Below are positions 39,328 through 49,296 of a stretch of DNA of 64,000 nucleotides, piece after piece. The translations under genes and the position numbers were made by a program. Positions within the stretch are counted from its first letter, which is position 1. Each line of letters begins with the position of its first letter. Source of the DNA: Lodderomyces elongisporus (taxonomy: Eukaryota; Ascomycota; Pichiomycetes; Serinales; Debaryomycetaceae). The notes below the pieces were generated by a model. It was not told the DNA's origin. It saw only the letters and a program-made list of their open reading frames with translations, and made no database searches. The DNA is taken from NCBI RefSeq assembly GCF_030384665.1, contig NC_083673.1:3171501-3235500 (forward strand), read 5' to 3'.

Positions 39328-39858
39328 CTATTTTTGTTTTTGCATTTGTTGCATTCTTTTTTTTTGGTTTCTTCATCTACAAGTTTTTCCTTATAGCATT
39401 TGTAAAGTAAGGATGCAAACTAAGTTTAAAGCAACAGCAATGCAAACGCTGATAGCTATAAAGAATTTAAATACAGTACTGTGAGTAATTAATAGTGCTG
39501 CATTTTGATAATTGTTTGAAATTGCATAAACAGAAACATTGGTGGTGCAGTATTGCAACTGTTCCGTAGAAGCTTTAAAGATTGCAAAGTTGTAAAAAGT
39601 CTCTATATACACTCTATAGAATTTATGATAATCCAACTTTTCAAGTTTTCCCAATCTTTTAATTTCTTCTATTTCTATTGATTCTTCTTTTTTTTTTCTC
39701 TATTGTTTTTACTGATAGTTTTGTTCTTTGCTTTGTCAAAAAGCTTTTGTGAGAGTACTTTGGCATCCAATACGATATTTGTGAACTTTAATTAAACGAA
39801 AGTTTTGCTTTTAGGACAGCAGTCAAAATCATTAACTTTTAATTTAATTATTTTTTTT

Positions 39859-39878
39859 GGGGGGGGGGGGGGGGGGGG
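39859..39878. repeat. G20 homopolymer
   Basis: A run of 20 consecutive G directly follows eight T. Seen directly; the true length may differ, because such runs are error-prone in sequencing. Confidence 0.85.
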
Positions 39879-39880
39879 TT

Positions 39881-40198
39881 TCAGTGTTGACATTTGTTTT
39901 TACATTCATGACATTGACTCTTTTGTATTTTTGACTTGACATTTTTCTGGAAATAGTTCTTGCAACATACCTTATTAGCTCTAATTTCAGTTTGAGTAGT
40001 GTCCAGTTTACCGACACTGGCCATTAAACCATTGGTTGCTTTGCTTTCTTCCAATCTTTTGTCATCATTTTTAATTAGATATGTTGTATTGCACCAATCA
40101 TCAAATGTATATTCCGAGTTGTTGTTAATTACTTGTTCCAACTCTGTGTTTTGTGCAGCGTCATCATTTTGAATATTGTTTTTTATCAAAACTCTTGA
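39881..40198 (-). CDS. Doubtful small Cys-rich ORF
   Basis: An open frame of about 100 codons has no ATG before its middle part (GLMASVGK), so a full-length product would need a non-ATG start or an upstream exon. The C-terminus KVCCKNYFQKNVKSKIQKSQCHECKNKCQH is rich in Cys and Lys. Composition is more protein-like than most neighbouring shadow ORFs, and there is no ORF on the other strand. It may be a lineage-specific gene, a fragment of a decayed gene or chance. I do not recognise a family. Confidence 0.2.
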   Translation of the reverse strand, partial: SRVLIKNNIQNDDAAQNTELEQVINNNSEYTFDDWCNTTYLIKNDDKRLEESKATNGLMASVGKLDTTQTEIRANKVCCKNYFQKNVKSKIQKSQCHECKNKCQH

Positions 40199-40324
40199 AC
40201 CGTAATTCCGTAGCCATTACAATATTGAAACAAATTAATTTGGATATGTTTTTTGGGTAATGGAACACCCCCCAAAAAAAAAGGTGTTTACCAATAATAT
40301 ATATATTTCTTTTAGATTTTTCAT

Positions 40325-40624
40325 TCAAGCTTTAAAACTCATCCTGAAATCTTTCATCGATGAATTTGCAATTGAGATAAAAAATATTCTCAAGGGGTTT
40401 ATTTTTTGACAAGTCTCTTGTATGACAAAGGGCACTATGTTGTTGTTGTTGTAGACATTCACCATCTTTGGCATTGTAAAAGGACTAAAATGCGAGTTAC
40501 TTGTTTCACACTCATCACTTTGATGTAATAAATACTCGCGAATGTCATAATAGTAAGTTGCACAATTGGGGGCCGGGGACGGGGTGGGAGTGAAAGAAAG
40601 AGGGGAGGAGTGAAACTCCATCAT
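40325..40624 (-). CDS. Doubtful hypothetical ORF (about 99 aa)
   Basis: From the ATG at 40624 the frame encodes about 99 residues with balanced composition (MMEFHSSPLSFTPTPSP, then YYYDIREYLLHQSDECET). It lies 126 bp upstream of the other small minus-strand ORF. I looked for GTATGT and TACTAAC signals that could join them into one spliced gene and found none. It could be a small lineage-specific gene or a remnant; no family is recognised. Confidence 0.25.
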   Translation of the reverse strand: MMEFHSSPLSFTPTPSPAPNCATYYYDIREYLLHQSDECETSNSHFSPFTMPKMVNVYNNNNIVPFVIQETCQKINPLRIFFISIANSSMKDFRMSFKA

Positions 40625-42068
40625 GTCAATGTGAACATTCACATGTTCACCCTGCGTAGCAGTGAAAACAACTTTACTTTTTAGAGTAGATTCGCCACCG
40701 AATGATAAGTCTGCTATAGCTACTACACCTTTTAGATCATTTCTGGATGGGTTTGGGCACCAAGTTTATAAATGCGCATGTTTTTGTCTATATCGAATGT
40801 ATAGATCACGTATTTCAATGTTTCTTTATCTATTGTGTTTTATTCCTTACTGCTTTTCTTTTTTTTTTTTTTTGGTACAAAATGGCTGCAAAATGTTTTT
40901 ATGCAAAGATTAAAAAAAATAAAATAAAAAAATTAATTCAAAAAAGGTGAAATCTATTATAGTGCAACAGGTGGTAGCATCCTCAGTGTTTATGATATCG
41001 CAACTGATTTTCCCAAAGGATCATGGCCTACAGAAAAGACTATCCAGTGTGTTATCTAATATCATTTTATCATTATCTGCTCTCCTTTTTCGTTGCCGTT
41101 CTTATTGATAATTTAGCTTTCTTTTTTTCCCTTTACTTCATTTTTTTTTTTCTCTTTTTTTTCTTTTACGAACACACAAATGTCCAACCCAAGTTTTGCT
41201 GTTGGGTTGAAGTGGGAGAAGTGTGGTGTAAATTTTGTTGCCATTTATTCAATTAAGAAGAATCACAAAAAAAAAACAAAATCGTCGCGTGACTAAGTGT
41301 GTCGTGCTGGAATCAAATTTCCTTTTTTTTTCTCTCTTTTCCTTTCTTTACGAATACCCCCCCCCACAATTTCATCATTCCCTTATTCCCTCACTTACTC
41401 ACTCCTTCATTTTCCTTGCCAATAAAGAGATACTCATTATATATTGCACACCACAACTATTTTTTTCCATACCCTTTTACTCTTTCTGTAAAAGAATAGA
41501 CTTCCACCAAACCACTAGTCCATAGAAGGTGAATTACACTGGAGTAGTGTTTGGTGGCATGGAAACAAAGATGTCGTAAATGAGGGATATTATCTCTTGT
41601 GTATATGGTGGGCAGAATAAATGGGACATCTTCTTTCCATATATACAAGTAACTACTACTCTTTACGTTGCTGCTCCTCCAGTATAGATAATGGGTATAA
41701 TTTGTTGCAATGAAGTCTTTTCCTTTTGTAATTGTGTTTTGTAGAAGCCGTGTAAAACAAAGAAAGAATCATCTGATTTCAAGTATGATCAAGTCACGTT
41801 GTTGGCAATCTTGAAATGATTTTTTTATTGAATCAATTGAAGACATAAATATAAACATTGGGAATTCTCTTGTTTCTAGGAGTTTCTAGTTTGTAAAAGA
41901 AGAGTGATGGAAGCAACAGTTTTGTGTTGGCAATGGCAATCGCAATGGCAATCGCAGTGGGTACTGGGAATGGCAGTGCTGTCTACTTCATTAGACGTGA
42001 CTTATTGTTGGTGACTCACACATGTCGAACTGTTTTGTGGCACACGTCGCAAACTATTACCAATACCC

Positions 42069-42139
42069 CCCCTTTTCCCCCTTCCCCCTCATTACCACCA
42101 CCACTACCACTACCACCTCACTCCACACTTTTGCTTAAA

Positions 42140-42170
<31 letters not shown>

Positions 42171-42188
42171 CCCAACAATTTCAAGGGG
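42069..42188. promoter_or_regulatory. Cluster of STRE-like CCCCT/AGGGG words
   Basis: CCCCT occurs at 42069-42073, 42078-42082 and 42085-42089, and AGGGG at 42184-42188, about 360-480 bp before the STF2-like start. In baker's yeast, Msn2/4 bind STREs at stress genes such as STF2; in Candida this circuit is weaker, so the role is inferred. Confidence 0.3.
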
Positions 42189-42547
42189 GTAACTAAAGGT
42201 ACAAACAATCACTCCACTATTTATTGAACTCCAAATTCCCACTTTTCATAAACTACCTTTTTTTCTTTTTCTTTCTTTTTGCTTTCTGCTTTTTGCTTTT
42301 TGCTTTTCCATCAACAAACCAATCAATACTTTAAACCAAACATTCAAGATCATATTTTTAGGAGCATACTTAGATTGCAAAAGTATTTTCCAGAAGAAAC
42401 TCAAACAAAACAAAAAAAGCAAGACAAACAAACAAACAAACATAAACATACAAATCTAATAACTAAACAAAAAACACACTTACGTAGGTAAATATAGTAG
42501 ACAATAAGAATCACTTCAAAACCAAAAATAAGAAGAACGGAAATAAA

Positions 42548-42817
42548 ATGTCAAAAACAAAGAAATGGACAGTACACGAGAAGAGACCAACAGAGCCAAG
42601 ATGGTTTACACATAATGGCCATTTCGACACTGATCCAACTAGCATGAAGAAGAATGGAGCAGGCAGAAATAACTGGGGACAACCAGGTGATGAAATGGAT
42701 AAATCAGAGATTAAAATGTTCAACAAAAGTAGTGGAAGACGTAACTCCAATCACGATGTCAACCAAGACAGAATGAATCAGTTGAGTGCATCAATTGATG
42801 CTAGCTTGACTTCATAA
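42548..42817 (+). CDS. Stf2/Tma10-like hydrophilin
   Basis: This 89-residue, very hydrophilic protein matches the Stf2/Tma10 family: KWTVHEKRPTEPRWFTHNGHFDTDP, then the core MKKNGAGRNNWGQPGDEMD (about 37-55), and an Asn/Ser-rich C-terminus. In baker's yeast, Stf2 was described as a stabiliser of the inhibited F1Fo ATPase and acts as an antioxidant hydrophilin during desiccation; Tma10 associates with ribosomes. The GAGRNNWGQPGDE core is the diagnostic part. Length (84-86 in yeast) agrees. Which of the two paralogues it corresponds to is not decidable. STRE-like words lie upstream. Confidence 0.85.
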   Translation: MSKTKKWTVHEKRPTEPRWFTHNGHFDTDPTSMKKNGAGRNNWGQPGDEMDKSEIKMFNKSSGRRNSNHDVNQDRMNQLSASIDASLTS

Positions 42818-42935
42818 AGAATATATGAATTATAATGCTCATCCAAAAAAAAAAAATCTGAAGAATCGAAAAAGAAAAAAAAAAAGAAAGAAGTACAGAG
42901 AATGTGGTTGTTTATTTAACGAAAATAATGATATT

Positions 42936-42991
42936 ATGAGCTAATGAGCTAATGAGCTAATGGGTTAATGAGTTAACGAGTTAACGAGGTA
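42936..42991. repeat. Period-8 tandem array ATGAGCTA x7, decaying
   Basis: Three identical 8-base units are followed by four that drift stepwise (ATGGGTTA, ATGAGTTA, ACGAGTTA, ACGAGGTA). Seen directly. Confidence 0.9.
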
Positions 42992-43201
42992 AAGAGTATT
43001 TATGTTTTTATTCTTTACTGTATATAGATGCTATTATACGAGAGCACAAATATTACATTACTTAGAATGACATTGACTGCTTTTGCAATTATCCACGTAG
43101 CTTACTTCCACCCCATCTGAGAACTACCAATAATATAGCAACTTTTTAAACAAGAGACCTCTTTGAAAAGTTTGATAATGGCACACACACATATATACAC
43201 C

Positions 43202-43234
<33 letters not shown>

Positions 43235-44970
43235 GAATGGGGTTGGGATGCACAATTCCGAGTTTCTATTACTTAGCTTTCTTCTCCATTATGTTTTGTT
43301 TTCTCTCTTTCTGTCTTTCTTTCTTTTCTTATTTCTTCTTCTTCTTCTTCATCATCATCATCATCTTCTTCTTCTTTGTGTTGTAATTAAACTAATTGAG
43401 ATATAAAGCTGAGGAATGGAGAACACAAAAGCTTTTGCAAGACAAAATTCCATCTCAACTTCATCAAGATGTACATCTCCGTTCTTCCAACAAGGAACAA
43501 GCACGTAAAGAGTTATCTTTAGGCTCAATCAGGTAAATATCTATTGTGTACTTGAAACTTGCTCAACTTTTGACAACTAGTATTTCCTCAATAGGAAAAA
43601 GTATCTGAATGTTTTTTTATTCTTTTTTCATCAATATATCTACAAACAAATTGAACATCGACATGGACTACTAAAAGAATAACATATGCGTCTATGTTCT
43701 CATTTCGTCTATAATGATAATACTAGAAACAGGTTCTTTTCTTTAATTATTTTCCCCCCCTTTTTTTTCTCCTCATTCAAGGTTAAAATATTTTGCTAGA
43801 GAAGGAACAATAGTCTATAAGAAAAAGAGTGGAGATTGAGCTGATAGAATTAATATGGTTGATGTGCCGAAATTTAACCGAAACTAAACTCTCATCACAT
43901 GCCATCTATCATTGGTAACCTCTAAATAAGTATGCTTTTTTTTTTCTTTTCTTTAACACTTGAATTTGACCCGACAGATTGTAGTTCAAAGATAAGAAAA
44001 AAGAATTAAATTTCATGTATACTCACAGACAAACAAACATACACTTACCCACATGTATACATGTACTTATTCTTACAACTTTATATAAGTTTGTGTGCCG
44101 CAAATCTTAAATCATTTCCGAAATCTCGATTCAATTGTGTCCAAACGAAACCTTGTTGAGTTTTGTCTTGTTAGTTTCCCTAAAGTAAAGAGCGCAAAAT
44201 AAATACTACTACTACTACAACAACAACAACAACAACAACTACAACATTAAGCCAAACGGAACCACGAAAAAAAAATAAGCCCATTGGCTGAAGATTTGTG
44301 ACAGCTAACGCTCAAGTATGTAATTATCACATTCACCTCATACATTTTCGGGTAAGGTACTGGGTTTGTAGCTCGGGAACGAATAAACGAATGTTTTTTT
44401 TTTCAAAAACGCAGCGGTTTGCAGCATCTACCATATAGATGCGTTGTCTCCGCGAAACACATCCGCAAAATTTCCCTATATGGAAGTATATGCGCTTCAA
44501 CTTAAAAAGTGGAGCAGAGCTTCGGTCTCTCACACTCTCACACATAATTTTTTTTTTCTCTCTTTAATCTGCAAAACATCAAGAGGTTGTAGTACTTTAA
44601 AATAGAGGGGAGTAAGAGCAAGAATGTGTCACAAGAGTGCTTAGGGGGCTTAAGACCATTTATGCGCCAATGAACATAGGGCACAGGATATTAGATGCAA
44701 CTTCATTCTAATTTATGTTTATTGTTTTTATTATTTTTTTACTTCTTTTTACTTTTCAATTTTTTATTACTTCTCGAAAACTTGATACTTGAGTTCAAGT
44801 CAATTTTAGAACTTATTATCGTTTAATTTTATTCAAATCTATGTCAAAAAATGGATAAAATATGTATATATGTAAAAAAGAAAAACAAACTAGTCAAAGC
44901 AATGCACGTTCTTCATTTCAGCGTCTATCTCCTCAAGTTCTCAATTATCTTCTCCTCTTCTCCCCTCGTG

Positions 44971-44978
44971 TATATAAA
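44971..44978 (+). promoter_or_regulatory. TATA box of lipase gene
   Basis: TATATAAA lies 175 bp upstream of the chosen lipase ATG, after a CT-rich stretch. A strong TATA is typical of inducible yeast genes. Confidence 0.5.
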
Positions 44979-45152
44979 CCCTTGAAGTGAAGGCATGTTT
45001 ACTGCTGCTCTTTTTAAAAAATTCTTTTTATGTATTTGTATATATATCTATATCTATCTATAGCTGACTTTGACAGGTGTAATTGGTTTGGTGGAACCTT
45101 TTATTTTAAATTTTTATTTTTCATTTTTAAATTTTTTTTTGGAGTCAAAAGT

Positions 45153-46562
45153 ATGATTTTAAATCTTGTCATTTTATTTACCTTCTTTAGCACAATCTTT
45201 GCCGCTCCAACAGTGCTAACACCACCCACAGAAGATGATTTTTACTCCGCACCAATTGGCTACGAAGATGCTGAGCCAGGTGAGATCTTGAAGATAAGAA
45301 ACACCCCGCACCCATTGACTAGCATATATTTTCCCATCTCAATCAAAAATTCCTGGCAGGTATTGGTGAGATCCGAAGACTCGTTTGGAAACCCTAATGT
45401 TATAGCAACAACAATTATGGAGCCATATGATGCTGATCCAAACAAAGTGTTGAGTTACCAAACTTTTGAAGATAGTGCAGATTTGGACTGCTCTCCGTCA
45501 TATGGTTTTCAGCAAGGAGCACCATTGTCAACGATTGCTACTCAGATAGATATGACGCTCATTGTTTTGGCATTGCAAGAAGGCTACTACGTGGTGCTGC
45601 CCGATTACGAGGGTCCCAAATCAACATTCACTGTGGGAAGACAGTCTGGTAAGGCAACCTTGAATTCCATTAGAGCCACGCTCAACTCGGGAAATTTCAC
45701 CGGAATTGAGGAAGATGCACAGGTTGCAATGTGGGGATATAGTGGAGGCTCTTTGGCCAGTGGATGGGCAGCAGCATTGCAACCTACATATGCACCCGAA
45801 TTGAAAGAAAACTTGATTGGCGTTGCGCTCGGAGGCTTTGTCACCAACATTACAGCCACTGCAGAGAGTGTTGATGGCGGATTAGCTGCAGGATTAATAC
45901 CCGTTGCCTTAACCGGGTTGGCAAACGAGTACAACCTTACAGATTTTTTGTTTGAGAATGCTAATCAATCGCAGATTAATGAAATCAAACAGGCTAATCA
46001 ATATTGTTTGGCTAACGCAGTGATCCATTACTTTGGCGACGATATACTCACTGGTGAGTATCCTTTGTTTCCTGAAGGCTTTGGTTTACTCAACGTTCCA
46101 ACTTTGCACGAGGTTGTTCAAGAAAACTGTTTGGTCAGCATGAATAAAACTATGGTACCTGAAATACCGGTGTTTGTATACCATGGGACTTTGGACCAGA
46201 TCATCCCAATCAAAGATGTTCGAACCACATACAAGAACTGGTGTGATTGGGGCATTGAGTCATTTGAGTTTGCCGAGGACTTGTTGAATGGACACATTAC
46301 CGAGACAATAATAGGTGCGCCAGCAGCTTGGACCTGGTTGCAAAAAAGATTTAACGGGGAGGCACCGGTAAAAGGGTGCCAACACACTACAAGGTTGGAG
46401 AACTTGTTTTATCCTAACGTGACAGATAGTACACTCGATTACTTGAATGGTCTTATCAATGCCGTGAACTATTACAAATTGGGTGACCCTGGTGTTGCTG
46501 CAGATAGCGTCAATATCACAACTGTTGAAAATTTCTTTATGGATATCTGGAATTACTTTTAA
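45153..46562 (+). CDS. Secreted lipase, Candida LIP family
   Basis: The product has 469 residues from the ATG at 45153. The N-terminus MILNLVILFTFFSTIFAAP is a signal peptide; the frame is open upstream to 45030, but that would bury the signal, so 45153 is preferred. The protein matches fungal secreted lipases (Candida LIP type), which hydrolyse triacylglycerols outside the cell. The catalytic triad is visible: Ser197 in GYSGG, Asp348 in GTLDQIIP and His381 in NGHITETI. The block YYVVLPDYEGPKSTFTVGRQSGKATLNSIRA is typical. Four or more cysteines and several N-glycosylation sequons fit secretion. No sign of truncation is seen. Confidence 0.93.
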   Translation: MILNLVILFTFFSTIFAAPTVLTPPTEDDFYSAPIGYEDAEPGEILKIRNTPHPLTSIYFPISIKNSWQVLVRSEDSFGNPNVIATTIMEPYDADPNKVLSYQTFEDSADLDCSPSYGFQQGAPLSTIATQIDMTLIVLALQEGYYVVLPDYEGPKSTFTVGRQSGKATLNSIRATLNSGNFTGIEEDAQVAMWGYSGGSLASGWAAALQPTYAPELKENLIGVALGGFVTNITATAESVDGGLAAGLIPVALTGLANEYNLTDFLFENANQSQINEIKQANQYCLANAVIHYFGDDILTGEYPLFPEGFGLLNVPTLHEVVQENCLVSMNKTMVPEIPVFVYHGTLDQIIPIKDVRTTYKNWCDWGIESFEFAEDLLNGHITETIIGAPAAWTWLQKRFNGEAPVKGCQHTTRLENLFYPNVTDSTLDYLNGLINAVNYYKLGDPGVAADSVNITTVENFFMDIWNYF

Positions 46563-46676
46563 AAAATAAATAATAATAATAAAAAAATTAAAAATCAATT
46601 GAAATATTATATACTCTAAATATTTAACATAATATAATATACCTAAAGTATATAAAGAAAACGACAATCATTGTAA

Positions 46677-48006
46677 CTAGGCCCGAGTCTCTGTATTGGT
46701 ATTTGCATTTGCATCTGGATTTGCAGAAGTGGCAGTACCCACTTTACCTTTAGTGTTTCGCTCGTTGGCTTCTAAAACTTTTTCAATCTCAGATTTCCAC
46801 CCTTTCTTCTTTTGTCTTTCTTCAAATGCAGCCTTGTTCTTTAATACCCTGCTGACAATTAGTTCAGTATTGATATTATCATATTTGTGGTGAGGGATAG
46901 TCTCATATTTGTCCTTCACCTCCTGGTATATATCCTCACCAATATCTGTTGGACCATGATAAACTTTGATAACATTTCCAATCCTTGCAAAAAAATCGGG
47001 ACTTGGTATATATGGTGCATTCAAAACAATTCCATCGACATACCGACATTGCAACACACATAACGATCTTTCAAAAATATTCATGATAGGATAATTTAAC
47101 CCTTTATATTTGTTGACAGTCAAGTCATCGTGTATACCAACAATAACGTTGGCATCAAGCTCCTCTGCTCTGCGACGAACCTGTTTTAAAGCCTCAATGT
47201 GTCCAGGATGAAACAAGTCAAATCCTCCATCAATATAAACATACTTTGAATCTTTTCCTTGCTCTTGCTCTTGCTCTTGCTTTTGCTCCTCCCTTGGACC
47301 GGCATCAACAATAGTTTGCAACTCGTCAGGTGTATTTAAATATACAACTGATCCAGGTTGCAAACCAGTTGCATCCGTTGCATATTTGGTGAATTTTTCT
47401 ACATTCTCCTCGGTGAGCAATTTCCTCCAGTCTTTATTCAAGTCGCGATAATGATGTGTCTTCAGCATCAACAACATTCTACCAACCAAATCAGTTGTGG
47501 AAATGTTAGGGGTTCTTTTCACAACAACAAATAAACCAAGGTCCTTCACTACTTGGTAACAATCTTCACCATTGGCATCAGTTGTAATATCGTCTCCATG
47601 CACAACGTATTCGCAGCCATACTCTTTCATTACTTTTGGGTCAGTGACGTAGGGTGCACTCGCGATTGCTCTAGTTGACCATTTACATGCCTCAACTGCA
47701 GTCATTCTCTCGTCAAGAGTCATTACTGGGGGTCCTTTGTTGGCAAGAATCTCTTCATCTGAGTGTACACCTACATATAATTCTTTACCTAGCTGGCGTG
47801 CCTGAAGCATTGCTCCAGCGTGTCCTAAAAAAGATTGTGTTAGTATAATGTTTAGTCTAAGTGATTGAAACTAGATATTGATAATGAAAAGGTTATGAAA
47901 TTTTCAAGTAATTTTTTGAAAAACAAAACATACCGTGATGTGTAAAGTCAAAGCATCCATCTATCCATATTCGACAATGCTCAATTCCTTCAGGTCTCTC
48001 AAACAT
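46677..48006 (-). CDS. ECT1: CTP:phosphoethanolamine cytidylyltransferase Ect1, one intron
   Basis: The gene has two exons: 48006-47934 and 47824-46677, giving 406 residues. The uninterrupted frame begins only at 47810 and lacks the first nucleotidyl-transferase block. A 73-nt upstream exon supplies RIWIDGCFDFTHHG and ends at GTATGT; the 109-nt intron (47933-47825) has TACTAAC and TTTTAG. Splicing splits Gly25 and restores HHGH (residues 23-26). The second half-domain has GGFDLFHPGHIEAL (HPGH near 233) and NIFERSLCVLQCRYVDG. Two tandem cytidylyltransferase domains distinguish Ect1 from Pct1. Ect1 makes CDP-ethanolamine for phosphatidylethanolamine in the Kennedy pathway. A KQEQEQEQ repeat lies in the linker between the two domains. 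Confidence 0.93.
47825..47933 (-). other. Spliceosomal intron of ECT1
   Basis: The 5' site is GTATGT (47933-47928), the branch point TACTAAC lies about 18 nt before the 3' site, and a T6 tract precedes the TAG end at 47825. Phase 1 within a conserved Gly codon of the HHGH motif. The protein reading across the junction confirms it. Confidence 0.93.
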
Positions 48007-48513
48007 TTTTAATTTTCCTTGTTCCTTGTTTCTTGTTCCTTTTTCTTATTTTTAATTTTCCCTTTTCCACTGTCTTATATTTTAACTTTGTTTCGATCTA
48101 TAGGAGTGGGTTGTGTAATTTAGGTAAAAAAAAAACTTGAAAATGATAATTTGACGTTTCAAAGAAATGTGTTGATGTCGATGTTTTCTACGCAATTCAT
48201 AAACGCAACTTAAAGTTTACAACGTATTTACCGCTCTGAAATTTTCCTCTTTGCCCCACGAGGCTTTCTCTTTTATTCTGTGTTTTAATTTTAATTTTAG
48301 ATTTAATTCTTTTTTTTTCTCCGGAAGTAATTAGCCAGGGACTAGAATAGAAAGAATGCAATTGTCGCTACCATTACAACTTTATCACATGCAATATATA
48401 TGTTGTTTAGAAACACCAATTGTTGTCAGAAACGCAGTTATTTACTACAGGAAACAGGGCAAAATGCACCTTATAGCTTTATCTTATTTTATTTCGTATT
48501 ATATACACGTTTA
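48007..48513. other. ECT1 promoter and DUF4112 gene 3' region
   Basis: The region is AT-rich with pyrimidine tracts near 48015-48065 and a poly-T run near 48310-48320. A repeated CACATGCAATATATATGTTGTTTAGAAAC-like and ACACGTTTATTATAGAAAC-like similarity (about 48390-48525) is weak. No gene is supported. Confidence 0.4.
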
Positions 48514-49296
48514 TTATAGAAACCCCGACTGTTGTTGAGGTTGAGGTCGAGTTTGGGGCTGCTGTTGCTGATAGTACGGATATTGCTGTCTCGAATGCTG
48601 CTGCTGCTGCTGCTGTTGTTGATGATGGTGTTGGTTTGTTCTTGAGTGGGATGGGTTTGAGTACTGAGCATTTCTTACATGTTGCTGTTGGCTATCTCCA
48701 AAGTATTGAGTACCGGCTCCGCCCGCAGTTCCCGCCGTCCCTCTTCCAATGTACTTTGCACCTCCACCATTTGCTGCTCTTTCCTTAGCCATCTTCAAAA
48801 CACAACCGTAGATGAGTCCAGCATTTCTCGACGAGCAGCCATGTAACCAACCAAAAAAACTACCAATCACGGGTGGAAATGTGATTAGTAAGTCTATCCC
48901 GATATTCGATTGCATTTTTGCAATTTCCTTCTGCGGAATGTGGAATTGTTTCTGGGCCATTTCGATTATTCTCGAGTGCAAAGCATACATTACCAAGGGA
49001 CCAAGCACAGGGAAAAAGAGGACAACGAATGGAACAAGTCCTACACCGCAGTCCATCCCCACACCACATGAGCCACATAGACACTTGTCGTGGACCCAAG
49101 CTTTCGATTGTATCGACTTCCACGCTTTCTGCTCCTCTTTCGTAGTTATGTCCGGTGGAAGCTGAAGTCTTTTACCTGTTTTTTCATCATAATATGGATC
49201 TTTAGAATTCCAATGCTCCTCTGCATAGTCGTTGAAGTAGTCCATGGCAATCCCATAGCCAGGGATATTCTCCAATTGGTCTTGGATGTTTGACAT
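48514..49296 (-). CDS. DUF4112-domain membrane-associated protein
   Basis: The 260-residue product contains a DUF4112-type region, about residues 70-170. After a Cys-rich start (DKCLCGSCGVGMDCGVGLVP) come two hydrophobic segments: VPFVVLFFPVLGPLVMYALHSRII (about 88-111) and IGIDLLITFPPVIGSFFGWLHGCSSRNAGLI (about 132-162). The C-terminal 90 residues are Gly-rich then Gln/His/Tyr/Pro-rich with poly-Q. The N-terminal segment has a short acidic, aromatic motif (MDYFNDYAEEHWNSKDPYYDEKTGKRL). Function is unknown in fungi; baker's yeast has a related protein (YLR326W, from memory). The final Gln-rich tail comes from CAG/CAA repeats. Confidence 0.7.
   Translation of the reverse strand: MSNIQDQLENIPGYGIAMDYFNDYAEEHWNSKDPYYDEKTGKRLQLPPDITTKEEQKAWKSIQSKAWVHDKCLCGSCGVGMDCGVGLVPFVVLFFPVLGPLVMYALHSRIIEMAQKQFHIPQKEIAKMQSNIGIDLLITFPPVIGSFFGWLHGCSSRNAGLIYGCVLKMAKERAANGGGAKYIGRGTAGTAGGAGTQYFGDSQQQHVRNAQYSNPSHSRTNQHHHQQQQQQQQHSRQQYPYYQQQQPQTRPQPQQQSGFL

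Larger units (their letters stand above)
39328..42547. other. 3.2-kb sparsely occupied region ATE1-STF2
   Basis: Only two doubtful small minus-strand ORFs lie here (39881-40198 and 40325-40624, listed separately). The region has a G20 tract at 39859-39878, poly-T runs (40856-40875, 41143-41162), a C9 tract near 41357-41365, a GGCAATCGCAAT repeat near 41932-41963, an ATT trinucleotide run at about 42139-42169, and four stress-response-like CCCCT/AGGGG words at 42069-42188 ahead of the STF2-like gene. No tRNA or snoRNA was recognised. Confidence 0.45.
42818..45152. other. 2.3-kb intergenic region STF2-lipase
   Basis: It contains a period-8 ATGAGCTA array at 42936-42991, a TA-rich run near 43190-43234, CTT/CAT trinucleotide repeats near 43335-43376, ACTACTAC/AACAAC repeats near 44202-44240, and many homopolymers. 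A TATATAAA box at 44971-44978 lies 175 bp before the lipase start. Short ORFs such as 44333-44545 have no support. No RNA gene is recognised. Confidence 0.5.

Noticed and set aside
40190..40324. Joining the two small minus-strand ORFs by an intron
   Set aside because: No GTATGT-like 5' site or TACTAAC branch point was found between them.
44333..44545. 70-codon minus-strand ORF
   Set aside because: No homology recognised, crosses a T run and has no supporting context; most likely chance.
46677..47810. ECT1 starting at 47810
   Set aside because: This lacks the first catalytic HHGH block, which is present in an upstream exon joined by GTATGT/TACTAAC/TAG signals.
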